A stretch of DNA of 64,000 nucleotides from Marchantia polymorpha subsp. ruderalis. Lineage: Eukaryota; Streptophyta; Marchantiopsida; Marchantiales; Marchantiaceae. How positions within the stretch are numbered: the first letter of the stretch is position 1; every line of letters starts with the position of its first letter. The notes under the pieces are model-generated. The model was not told the origin of the DNA, did no database searches, and saw only the letters and a program-made list of their open reading frames with translations. A program made the position numbers and the translations under genes. Positions 49,569-61,555 of the stretch are shown here, piece after piece. The stretch covers positions 6,535,501 to 6,599,500 of the forward strand of contig AP031355.1 of the NCBI GenBank assembly GCA_037833965.1, in the 5' to 3' direction.

Positions 49569-51660
49569 TCCTTTTGCTTCGAACGTATGATTTCTCAAAG
49601 TCTGGGTGGAATTGCGTCAACATCTTGCCCTCGACTGTTTAGCTATCCTCTGCATATTGCAATGTATACCCTTGTCATACGACAAATGTTTGGCCATGGA
49701 ATGAATGAATGCGATTTGAAAAGCGGTAGCATTCTTCCAAGGTTATCGTGACACGCTCAATGGACTTAAAATCATCGTAGTGAATTTTCTAACCAGGAGG
49801 ATGCGTTGGTGCGAGATGATGAGATTTATTCATTCATCCATGACCCTCGCTCGCGATACCGGACAACATGGAGAGTTTATTCCAGAGACTGGACGTTATA
49901 TCAAAGAAGAGTGCTGAATTGAGTTTTGGGTGACGTAAATTGAACTTAGACCGGATAACTGGGCTGGTTTGTACTCTGCCTGAAGGGGAAAATATGGTGT
50001 ATTGTGCACTGTTGACTCGAAGGGTGTACTTGATATTGTAGGGCGTAGAAAGTCCAAATAGCAGGTGTAAAAGTTGCGTTTACAGTCTACCACATTGCGG
50101 TCATAATACATGTCTAATGTACCAAAACAAAGAGCAAGACTGACCCATCGCAGGTCTGATATCCATCAGCCAAAATTTGGCTAGCCACCAAAGTTTATTA
50201 CCTTTGAATGAAAGCACTTCATCTAAAGAGGTTTCAACGATGTTGTATGTTCCTCGATGCGCACGGTATAAAAGTTTGAGTCTTCACACGGCACCTTCGA
50301 GTCTTGTTTGGTCCTGCTTGGATGACCATGCAAGTTATGGACATGTTATTTGCTGTACGATGAATCGTTGCTTGTTCGACTCCTAAGAAATCCTAGAATG
50401 GGGAATCTTTTTAAGTATAGATAGATGCTTAGTCCAGCATAGTGCATGCCTCTGGCCATTTAATCGTCACCATGTTTAGTTTAGAGAATGTCTGAGAGCT
50501 GATATGCTCGACACCACTCATGCCCAAATGAGCAGTATTGAGAGTATACCTATTTGTCTATATAGAATTCATGATTGTAATTGCTGCAGTATTCGGCGAT
50601 CAACGTATTCATCGTGGCATCACAAGACCATTACCATGAACTCCCAATTTTTTAATTTCTTTCAACCAGCGAGGCATATGCTTCAAGCCTAAAGAGCAAG
50701 CAGTGCAGTAGAAAAGTGATTGCTATGGAAGATAAAAGACGTTAACATGAAGAGCTCCTGCTTTTAATTTTCAGGATTTTATATTTTTTATACAGTCCTG
50801 TTGCAATCATTGCATTGAAGGCGGGTGCCTGGAGATTGCACATTAGAAGAGTGTCGTCTGACTTTTAATCCGATAACACCATTTATTAAGTGATTAAATG
50901 GATGGAAAAGCTCAGATCTCTACAATCTATCGTGCTTGATAAAGTTAATTCCACAAAATGCAAAATTATTGTGCCTTATTCTCCAATGACTATCGTCTTA
51001 GGGTTTCGCGTCACTTGCCTATATTTCTGTCAGATGAGTAGACCTCTTAGAAATACATTAAAGTAACCGCTAAGAATGATCCAGATTAGGAACTGTGATT
51101 TATGTCCAGTTTTAACCAGGAACTTTGAACGATTGTAGAAACTCTAAAGAACATTCAACTGCAAAGATGACAGTCGTGAATGCTCATTCGACACAGAAGA
51201 TGCTCATTACTTTCTATTTCCGATATTGCAAACGTGTATCTAACAGTATCAGTTCCCATCGAAGACTTGTTTTACGGCTGCTTTGCCTTTCGTCATAAAT
51301 TTGGGAATGAAGTCTAATTTAGCAGGATCAGTGAGACCGCAAATAAGATATGAGGATTATATACGCTTAGAATGTAAGTTACAACAGAGTCAACCAGAAT
51401 AGACAGGAATGCAACTCAAGATTTGCGAATTGATTCGCCACCATCAATCATATACGAAAAGGAAAGGATTGCCTTGTTGAACTGCTTTAGTAATATACAT
51501 GCGATAAATTACAATTGTGAAGAGCGGACCGTATCCATCCTAGCAGTTAGATCTATGCCATAGATAGGTCTGATAGAGGATTGTATAACTCAAATTTTTC
51601 CCATCCGTCTTCACCAGGCAGTACCGAACATGTTTCTGACAGTGGGGCTCCGCGTAGAGA

Positions 51661-52236
51661 TCCTGCAATTTACAATGAGCGAGTTCACGAATTGTTTCAG
51701 ACGTGAGCCTCACATTCCTTTCAGAAATAACTTCATTAGGAGCAGAGCACAGAACATTTGCTCGGAGTTATGATTTGAATCGAGACTTGAGCACTGCACA
51801 CTCCGTACTACGTAGGTAGTCGTTGGGGATGAGATGTTTCGAGATACTCACATTGAAGAAGGTAGCCTTTGACCACGTTGTTGACGAGGACTGCGACTGT
51901 GCCAACCGCCGTCTGGACGATGTGAACCGTCCCATTCACGGGCACCAGAACGTTGACGGTGCACAGGACGCCGTCGATCACAGCGGAGATCTTCCAGGTC
52001 AGGCCGAGCAGGCTGGAGACGAGGCCCGTTATGGTGTACAGCACGGACTGGACGGTGTGCGCAACGACGGTGATGAGACCCAGCGACCCGAGCTGCAGAC
52101 CAGGGATGAGCACGATGTCGACCTTGACGTCGAAATCGCAGTCATTGATGAGGCTGGAGGAGTATCCGGTGGCTGCGACGAAGGTGGCTGCAGCAAGCAG
52201 CGAGACAGCGATAGCAATGAAGTGAGCTGTCCTCAT
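51661..52236 (-). CDS. small secreted hydrophobic protein, copy B
   Basis: Exon 1 is 52236-51852 and the intron 51851-51663 (donor GTGAGT, acceptor TTGCAG). As in copy A, T plus GA gives the stop TGA and a 128-residue product. The protein equals copy A except Gln for Glu at 109, with the same signal peptide and the same two cysteines. The sequence after the acceptor is open for 40 codons in a frame not reached by this splice and ends at TAG. Unspliced, the frame would end 14 residues after the donor. A TATA box lies 119 bases upstream of the ATG. Confidence 0.75.
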
Positions 52237-52354
52237 TTTGATCGAAGAGATGGAAGTGTTGGACAGGCACTGAGAGTGAACAGGAGGCTGCTGTAGTGCT
52301 GAGTACTTGAACTGGGTACAGAGAGAGTGTGGTTGTTGCAGAATAGGAGGTGGT

Positions 52355-52361
52355 TTATATA
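52355..52361 (-). promoter_or_regulatory. TATA box of secreted-protein copy B
   Basis: TATATAA on the minus strand within CCTATATAAACC, at the same distance from the ATG as in copy A. Confidence 0.75.
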
Positions 52362-55300
52362 GGCCCTGGTGCTTGTTTTCGAGGTGAGGTCACTCTATGT
52401 CCTTCAAAATGCTTAGAGTAAATATATAGAACATCACGAAGTTGTTAGTCTTGTGGACACTGGCTCCGCTGTGAGACCGCGTTAGCAATAGGGCATAGAT
52501 GCACAAATCAAAGTTGAACAGGAAATTACCACCGTTTTCCACAAGATGTTCATCATTCTTTGGAGGTCATTCCGGATCCAGATACATCTTATCTCGAATC
52601 CAGAACAGCACGAACAACCTTAAAATCCAATCCATGCCAAACCATTTCTGGTTTGAATGATGGATTGTTCAATGGAAAGTGAATCAGTTATGAGGTTTAT
52701 GAGCTAAGCTGTAAATGTCTAGCTCTCCTTTGGATGAGAACTTGAAGAAATTGATTTTCTGGTGGTTGCCCTTAGAAAGCTCGAAGTGAAACGCTTTCTT
52801 ACGGCAAATCCCGTCATAGTTACAAGCGGGGTTTCATTTTCTGCGAAGGCAGTGGATAGACCAGTAATTTGAAAATGCTCCCTCTGTCTCATCAAGTCAA
52901 TACAGGTTCTCGACTCGGTTCAAGGTACCGGTGGAAATTTCGGCGACGATTAATTTCATACTCTGGATCAGTGGATTACGTCGATTTCCCAAGTGAGAGA
53001 CAGGCCGTTGCATTCATATTCTCAAGGTCCTAAAATCAGCTTAAGAAAACGGTTTGCAGTTGCTTGTCTGAATCTTTTCTTCAAATCGAATCTAAACTGA
53101 TTTGATGTTTATATTCAGCTTAATGACACACAAATAGTAAAAAGAGGCGAAATCCACGCAGATGAGATACGAGGTCTTGAAACGAGTACAAGTCAAAGCC
53201 TACGATGTGCCTGTAATCTGGATTTGCGAATTCATCGTCCACTTGTAAGCGACACCCGTTGACGATGAACTCGACCAAAAGATAAGTTTTGTAAAACTCA
53301 TTTTCCAGTTTGATAAGTCAGAGAACTTTTACTGGCTTAAATCTGATCCCACAGAACAGTATTCTTTCTATCTACAAGTTTCTTAGATAGTTATGACTGG
53401 GGCGACAAATACAAGAGAATGCTGCGTGAGAATAAAGTGAGCATAAAGTTATGAAGCGAAGGGAATTCACTCAAACATTTAACTGTTGGGGCTGGAGCGG
53501 AAAGGCTACTTGCTGTTCCTGGTGGATAACCAACTTGACTTTGCTTGCTTTACGCACTTTGTCGATTGCATGATAAATCCTTTCAATAGAGAGATGTCTT
53601 GCTGCTTGTCCGACGGTGTCTGTGCGTTTGTCCTAGTAGATAAGTTTTTACATTTTTGGGACAACATTTGAAGGTAAGACATGCATGGCTTTTGTGTCCA
53701 AAGATATCCAAGTGTAAGTGCCATGCACTGTGACCACAACCAGCGTCTGTAGGGTTGTGAATGCTTATCACAGTGCACTGGTCGCTGGATAAGTGAAGTG
53801 CTCATGCATGTATCAGCGGTATCAGATATACCGATGGTCAAATTAAAAATCAGAAGAGATTATTCGTCATCGCTCCAACTGAGTATGCAGAATGTATATC
53901 CATGCTTAGACTTGAAGGTCGCAGCTCTTCTCACCCGCCACTTTTTCTATCGGGAGATTACTCTTTGATCGAGGTCATTCATTACCTTCATTAGCCACCA
54001 AAACATGGAGACTTGTGTCAGATTGGTGGCTAAGAACGCAACGCTGGTCAAATGTAATTCGACGTTTGGAACGTAATATATTTGACAGTAGCTCGTCAAC
54101 GGAGACAAACTGATGTGCCTTTCCTTGCTGCTTTCTAAACCAGACGGCGGCATGTCCTGACCGCACATGAACTCGTCACTAGAGCGCTTTCATTGAATCG
54201 AAACAAAACGGCCCCTGGAAAGGACCCCTACTGTGAAAGTGTGCTCACGTGACCTCAGAAAGAAAGCAAGACAAGTGGCCAGGCTGTTTTCGTCTATATC
54301 GGGAAACCAACCGAACTAATGTCAACGACCTCCTCATTCGGGTGATCAGATCGGTTAACATCGGATTGACTTGTGAAATGACTTTAGGTGAATGAGAAAA
54401 GAGAGAGAGTTCTCTACATTGACTATTTCCGGGGTAAAGATACTTCTTCAACGTCATGGTGTTAAAGCAAATGGCTGCCTGTAAATAGCTATGGGTGATT
54501 TGAAGTTAATGGGCAGGTTTAAATGTGCTTGTTGAATTGCAAGCAATATTGTTTTCTCAAAACCTGTGCGAACATATTTACAGCTTCAATTCAGAAATAA
54601 CCAGCCTATGTAACTTCTGTAAATAAGACCTATCATTCGATTGTTTCGAGGAAATAGAAGATCTTAGATGATGACGGAATTGCTTGGACATATGGACAGG
54701 GATCAGACGATTTTCGCGTGATAAGATAATTGTTAAGATAATTGTTGTCAAATTGGACTGAATTCGTTTCATTTTCTGTTGAAACAATATAATTTTGAGC
54801 CAAATCTACGTAAAAGTGTACACGACAAACATACACGAAGTGTAGGTTCTAGTCGACATGTGCATGTGTCCGGGATTGTAACGCTCAGCAGTGGATCTTA
54901 TTTTAGAAGTCGACCGTAATTGCCCAGAGTAAATCCAAGAAAGAAAGCTGAGCTTAGTTGCCTTCATTCAGAGAACAGTGGCACGTAGCTACAACACATA
55001 GATTGACTCCTCACAGCAAAGAACTGGAAACAGTCCTTCGATTCTGAGTTCCCGAGACTATATTACCTTCTTAGATATTTCGAGATAGAATGAAAATTTC
55101 AGCTCCCAATGCTCATCAATCATTCGAAACATTATATTCACTTTATTCACGGCTGTTCCCGTGCCCCCCAGGATTGAAGCTCTGTGCATGGCATTAACGT
55201 ATCCACCACTCGGATGGGCAGGGACATCACCGTCGTCTCACAGGCCTTGGCCACGAAATATGAAGCCTGCATTCGGATATTGTTTCAGACCTTCGTCGTG

Positions 55301-55750
55301 GTCCAGTTGAGTGGGTCCCACGCTGCCATGGAATTTACACGAAGCTCACGTGGATGCCACTGTGGACTTACTACGAGGTACTGGCGAATTTCCCGATGCA
55401 TCATGCGATCTGTGAGAATTTCCTAATAGATACTCGGACTATGAGACTGCAATTTTGTCTTCAACCGGCTCTCACTCTTACGAAGTGGGTAAATATGTTT
55501 GTGTAAGGTCCACTCTCGCCTTTCATGGATGGAACTATCGACGAGTCAATGAACGCGGCTCAGTGCGAGACTTGCGTTGTACAACCAGCTCAGGAATGTT
55601 AATCCATTTCCCCAGGAAAGAATACTGTAGACCAGTGGGAAATTACTCCTATTGCTTTTATATACAAATTTACCGAGCTTCCTCTGCCTACGAGTTCCGC
55701 ACAGTGACTACGTCTGTAAAGATAAAGATTTCAAAACTTTTGTCATGTCA

Positions 55751-55871
55751 GGCCCAGTAGTTTAGCAAACTCATGATCGATCTGGAGAGGCCGGGGGCGG
55801 GGTTCCACCCTCGTCGCCCGGAACCCCCTCAATAGACCACTGAGTTGTGGGTTCAAATCCTGCCTGGGCCA
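55751..55871 (+). ncRNA. tRNA-like folded element, unit B
   Basis: Same length (121 bp) as the copy at 49448. The acceptor stem and the GGGGTTCC/GGAACCCC hairpin are unchanged. The T-arm changes from CCTAC to CCTGC, so a T-A pair becomes T-G and stays paired. The inner stem is extended to AACTCA/TGAGTT. Changes that keep pairing suggest the fold matters or mattered recently. Confidence 0.5.
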
Positions 55872-56877
55872 TCCTTTTGCTTTGAACGTATGAATTCTCA
55901 AAGTCTGGCTGGAATTGCGTCAACATCTTGCCCTCGACTGTTTAGCTATCTTCTGAATATTGCAATTTATGTCCTTGTCTTAGGACACATAGTCTAGTCT
56001 AGCAGGATCACGGAATGAATGTATGCGATTTGAAAACCCGTAGCATTCTTCCAAGGTTATCGTGACACGCACAATTGACTAAAAATCATCTTGCTGAATT
56101 TTGTAACCAGCAGGATGTGTTTGTGCGAGATGATGAGATTTATTCGTTCATCGATGACCCTCGCTGACGATAACTGACAACATCGAGAGTTTATTCCACA
56201 GACTGGAAGTTACATGAAAGAAGAGTGCTGAATCGACTTTTGCGTGACATAAAATGAACTTAGACGGGATAACTGGGCTGGTTTGTACACTGCCTGAAGT
56301 GGAAGATATGGTGTATTGTGCACTGTTGACTTAAATGTGTCCTTGAAATTGTAGGGCGTGGATAGTCCAAAAGTTGTGGTTACAGTCTACCACATTGCGG
56401 TCATAATACATGTCTGATGTACCAAAACAAAGAGCAAGACATCGCAGGTCTGATTTGCAACAGCCGAAATTTGGCTAGCCACAAAATTTTATTACCACCT
56501 TGAATGAAAGCACTTCATCAAAAGAGGTTTCAACGATGTTGTATGTTCCTCGATGCGTAGGGTTTTAGTCGTCACACGGCACCTTCGAGTCTTGTTTGGT
56601 CCTGTTTGGATGGCCATGCGAATCATGAACATGTTATTTGCTGTACGATGAATCGTTGCTTGTTCGACTCCTCAGAATCATAGAATTAGGATAGATAGAT
56701 GCTCAGTCCATCACAGTGAGCATGATTCTCTTCATTTAATCGCCAAAATGTTTAGTTCAGAGAATGTCTGAGAGCTGATATGCTCGACACCACACAAGAC
56801 CAAATGAGAAGTATTGAGAGCATAACTATTTGTCGATATAGAATTCATAATTGTAATTGCTGCCATATTTGGCTATA

Positions 56878-56934
56878 ACCAGATTCATATATATAGTATT
56901 CATATATAGTCATATATTGAAGATTCATATATAC
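56878..56934. repeat. ATTCATATATA repeats at the unit B/C junction
   Basis: Several imperfect copies of ATTCATATATA are packed into the last 57 bases of unit B. They stand where unit A has about 350 bases of different sequence, so they mark the junction. Confidence 0.7.
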
Positions 56935-57582
56935 CTTCTTCTCTGATGACTATCGTCTCAGGGTTTCGCGTCACTTGAATATATTTCTGTGAGATCAGTA
57001 GACCTCTTAGAAATTCATTACACATACCGCTAAGAATGATCCAGATTAGGAACTGTGATTTATGTCCAGTTTTAACCAGGAAGTTTGAACGATGGTAGAA
57101 ACTTTAAAGAACATTCAACTGCAAAAATGACAGTCGTGAATGCTCATTCGACACAGAAGATGCTCATTACTTTCTATTTCCGATATTGCAAACGTGTATC
57201 TAGCAGTATCAGTTCCCATCGAAGACTTGTTTTACGGCTGCTTTGCCTTTCGTCATAAATTTGGGAATGAAGTCTAATTTAGCAGGATCAGTGAGACCGC
57301 AAATAAGATATGAGGATTATATACGCTTAGAATGTAAGTTACAACAGAGTCAACCAAAATAGACAGGAATGCAATTAAAAAAGGAAAGCATTGCCTTGTT
57401 GAACTGCTTTAGTAATATTTATGCGATATATTACAATTGTGAAGAGCGGACCGTATCCATCCTAGCAGTTAGATCTATGCCATATACAGGTCTGATAGAG
57501 GATTGTATGACTCAAATTTTTCCCATCCGTCTTCACCAGCGAGTACCGAACCTGTTTCTGACAGTGGGGTTCCGCGTATAGA

Positions 57583-58171
57583 TCCTGCAATTTACAACGA
57601 GCGAGTCCACGAAACGTTTCAGACATGAGACTCACATTCCTTTGAGGAGTAGTTGAAAAACAAAATTTCAATAGGAACTGAACACAGAACATGAGCTCGG
57701 AGTTATGGTGTGAAACGAGACTTGAGCACTGCTCACTCAGTACCACGTAGGTAGTCGTGGGGAATGAGAGGTTTCGAGATACTCACATTGAAGAAGGTAG
57801 CCCTTGACCACATTGTTGACGAGGACTGCGACTGTGCCAACCGCCGTCTGGACAATGTGAACCGTCCCATTGACGGGCACCAGCACGTTGACGGTGCACA
57901 GGACCCCGTCGATCACAGCGGAGATCTTCCAGGTCAGGCCGAGCAGGCTGGAGACGAGGCCCGTTATGGTGTAGAGCACGGACTGGACAGTGTGGGCAAC
58001 GACGGTGATGAGACCCAGCGACCCGAGCTGCAGACCAGGGATGAGCACGATGTCGACCTTGACGTCGAAATCGCAGTCATTGATGAGGCTGGAGGAGTAT
58101 CCGGTGGCTGCGACGAATGTGGCTGCAGCAAGCAGCGAGACAGCGATAGCGATGAAGTGAGCGGTCCTCAT
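57583..58171 (-). CDS. small secreted hydrophobic protein, copy C
   Basis: Exon 1 is 58171-57787 and the intron 57786-57585 (donor GTGAGT, acceptor TTGCAG). The spliced stop is again T plus GA. The 128-residue product is identical to copy B: signal peptide 1-22, cysteines 33 and 92. The frame is open upstream as far as 58321, but that stretch includes the TATA box, so the start aligned with copies A and B (58171) is preferred. The post-acceptor sequence carries a 40-codon open frame out of phase with exon 1. Confidence 0.75.
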
Positions 58172-58292
58172 TTTGATCGAAGAGATGGAAGTGGACAGGC
58201 ACTGAGAGTGAACAGGAGGCTGCTGTTGTGCTGCAAGCTGATACTTGAACTGAGTACAGAGAGAGTGTGGTTGTTGCTGAATAGGAGGTGGT

Positions 58293-58299
58293 TTATATA
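58293..58299 (-). promoter_or_regulatory. TATA box of secreted-protein copy C
   Basis: TATATAA on the minus strand, 122 bases upstream of the ATG, in the same CCTATATAAACC context as in A and B. Confidence 0.75.
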
Positions 58300-60641
58300 G
58301 GCCCCGGGTGCTGAATTGCAAGATGAGGTCATTGTATCTCCCACAAACTGCAAAGAGATAATACCTTTGGAGGAAGAAATTACATTGAAACGTGTGAAGA
58401 TGTTACTCGTGTAAAGGCATGAAAAATGTGCTCCATATGCACAAGTCACATTTCACCATTTAATCCCAACAGTTTGTTCGTACAAGAGGACCTCCAAATT
58501 CTCAGAAGAGTATTCCAGATAGAATACTTCTGATCTCCGCAAACAAAACCACAAGGAACCTTCGAAGTTTCAGTCCATGTCAAAGTATTCCTGGTTTGAG
58601 TAAGTTCACCGTTCAAGCTACAGGTTCAAAGCTCGGCGAGGAATCTGTGGATCAATGGATTAAGTCGACTTCCCAAGTCAGAGGAAATCCGTTGCATTCA
58701 TGATCTCAAGGTCAAAAATCAGCACAAGAATATGCTTTCCAGTTGTCAAGATATTTGTAAGAATTTCAACTGAATTATGTTAATATTCAGCTAAATTACT
58801 TCCAGCTAGAGTTAGAAGAAGAAAATCCAGCCAAATAAGATCTGAAACGATTTCAATTGAAAGTGTACTTAGGGTCTGTAATCTGAGCTCGCGAATTCAT
58901 CGTCCGCTTATAAGCGAGACCATTCACGAGGAGCCCCACTAGAAGGTAAATTTTGTAAACTTTTTCTTCCTGTTTGATAGTTCTAGACGATTTAATTGAT
59001 CGCCCAGATCTTTTGTTGGTGGCCGTGAAAAGTTAGAACGAATTTCGGTGTATATGGTACTTTCATCTGCAAATGGATTTGATTGTGATTTAATTTGATT
59101 TGATTGATTTTGATTTTCAGCTTAAGTTGCTGTGTACATGAATCAATTAGGTAGAAATATACAAACTGAATGTATGGTTAAGCCATGAAACGGTCAAGCG
59201 ACACCATGGTACCGATGAAGGACATACCTTGGAAATAGCTTTATTAACTTTGTCGTAGCTGAGATTATTATTACTAAGATAGATATGAGTGAAGCCTGTA
59301 GTGAGCACTTATTTATTCGCCAGGTTTCGTAGAGTCTATGTGTACTACAATTTGTCTCACTGATGTCACACCTGATGAATTTCTTAGGAACGCAGTCGTG
59401 GGTGCTAGTTCCCAGCTTTTCAAGTTCAGCTTAAGAACTGTTACAGTACTGCAATTGGGCTTAACTCTCTGTGACTAAATGCTCCAGTTCTCATGAGCAG
59501 ATGATCTCCCGACTTTGCCATCATCAAATCATTACAGACCCGTCCAAAAAACGACTATTGCAGTAACTCGTGGTTAACAAATTACATTCATCAGATTTTA
59601 GACGGGATGCAGAGCAGCAGGACGAAGCACTGTGAGTGCATGGATCAACGTTAACAGGTGCAGTGCACCTCATCCATGGAATACATGTATGGATTTGATC
59701 GTCGTGCAGAACAACATTCTCTAGATCTACTGGTTACCTAGATAGCTTTGCCTGGGGTGACAAGAACAACCGAATGCTTTGTTCTAATAGAGTGAGCAGA
59801 AAATTGATGGATGAGGAAGAAGATTTCATACTATAACCCTCTGAAACGGGATGAAACGTAGAGCCCACTTGCTTGCTGTTCCTGGTGGAGAAACAATTTG
59901 ACTGGGCTTGCTTTACACAATATTGTCGACTGCATGATAAATGCTTTCAATAAAGAGATGTCCAACTTCTTGTCCAACGATGTATGTGCGTCTGACGTAA
60001 TTAACTCTAGACATCAGCACCTGGAGAAAAACCATTGTACTTCTTCTTTACAGTGATAGAGCGGGAAATTTCATGTTTAGACAAGTAATCACTAGTTTAG
60101 TACAACATTTAACGATAAACCGTTCCTGAGTATTGTGTCCAGCTGTTGGGATGAGACAACTGTAAGTGAACTCAATGTGACCGCACCGAACATCTGTATA
60201 GTAGTAAACATTCGTTACATTGCACTGGTTACCGGGATCACTAAAGTGCTCATGTATGTATCAGATTTATCACATCTACCGATCTTTATCATTGTCAAAG
60301 AATAAAGGAGATTCTTCTTCGCTCCAACTGAGTAGGCCGAATCTATATATGCACGCTTAGACTTCGAGGTCGCAACTCTTCTCACCGGCTACTTTTTCTA
60401 TCGTGAGGTCAATCATCACATTCATTAGGCACCGGAATAAGGAGACTTGTGTCAGACCCATTGTATGCGGCGATGTAAGAACGCAACGCAATTGTGGTAT
60501 CAACGTTTCAAGATGGAAAATCACTCCTCATTTACAGGGCTCTTAACTGGGCAACGAAGACAAACTGCTGTACCCAGCGGTGCTGATTTTTTATCCTAAC
60601 AGCGGCAGGTCTTTGACTGCACATCAACTGCTGGCTCGAGT

Positions 60642-60672
60642 GCTATCGAGTCATAGCCTATGACTCGATAGA
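60642..60672. repeat. perfect 14-bp inverted repeat, almost no loop
   Basis: CTATCGAGTCATAG is followed, after one base, by CTATGACTCGATAG. Units A and B have a shorter, unrelated CTTTCATTGAAT here. Confidence 0.9.
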
Positions 60673-61555
60673 CACAAAATCGCCCCTCTAAAGGTCCCCC
60701 CTGTTGCTAAAGTGTGCTCACGAGTTGGAGTAAACGTCACGTGACCTTAGACGGGAAGCGAGACCCGTGGCAAAGCCAATTTCGTCTATATCAGGGAATC
60801 CACCGAACTAACGTCAAAGACCTCCTCACGGGGTCTACAGATGGGGTGAGGAGATCAGTTCTCATCGGATTGGCATCTAAAATGACTTATCTCATACTGG
60901 AAAGAGAGAATTCTCTATTTGTCGATTTCCGAAGCAAAGGAAGATAGCTCTTCGAAGTCACGGAGTTAAAATTTTGACTGTGTGTAGATAACTCCTTCAA
61001 AATGTCAATTCTAGAGCATGGAGTTCCGCAGCCTGTTGGTTCTGGGAAGGCAACGCTCTCTCAGTTTAGCTCGATGTAAAACTTCTTTTTCTCATCGTCG
61101 TTTCCTACAGGATCGAAGTACTTGGGCTCTGTCGACTTTTTGTCGCAAGATAGCAACGGAATGGTAAGTATCTTAAACATGGGGCGATGAAATCACTTGT
61201 CTGACAAAGATGTGAATGGGACAAAACTAGAGATTGACAAGTATCAGCCGAGTTTCAAGTGTTGGTATCAAAGATGGCACTAGCACTGGGTTCACACAGC
61301 AGGCGATGAGGTCGTTCAAAAACGAACTCTATCTTCCGTTGAGGTCACCCTAACTGCAATTTTCGTTGACTAACCCTCCTGCAATTTGTCAGTCGCCGTC
61401 TCCACGAGCATGAGCGTCATCATTGCCCTCTGACTCTTCTCTACATGGTTGTGCCCGGTCACGGTTGATACAGCATCACATGTCTTGTTCCATTCCACGA
61501 CAGCACATTAGACACGTGAAATTCTCTTGGTCGAATGCGAATAAGAATCTTGTGT

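Larger units (their letters stand above)
41876..50970. repeat. tandem segmental unit A
   Basis: First of three diverged direct copies. Ordered landmarks shared with the others: AAGAATGATCCAGAT near 41940, the secreted-protein gene, GAAGTCAAAGCCTACG near 44130, a CTGGGGCGA-AAATACA block near 44940, CGCCCCTGCCAAAG near 45912, ACACGAAGTATTGG near 47920, and the tRNA-like element at 49448. It keeps about 1.4 kb (46230-47900) that unit B has lost. Non-genic stretches of the unit hold no supported genes. Confidence 0.85.
50971..56934. repeat. tandem segmental unit B
   Basis: Second copy. Its first 550 bases are almost identical to the start of unit C (56935 onward), while unit A is clearly more distant there. 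About 1.4 kb present in A between the CGCCCCT block and the ACACGAAGT block is missing around 54530. No supported genes other than the secreted-protein gene and the tRNA-like element. Confidence 0.85.

Noticed and set aside
51823..52296. plus-strand frames of 117-178 codons opposite all three secreted-protein genes
   Set aside because: They are antisense shadows. The minus strand has the signal peptide, TATA box and splice sites.
57737..58321. 194-residue extended version of secreted-protein copy C
   Set aside because: The extra N-terminal residues translate the TATA box and 5' leader. Copies A and B start at the internal Met.
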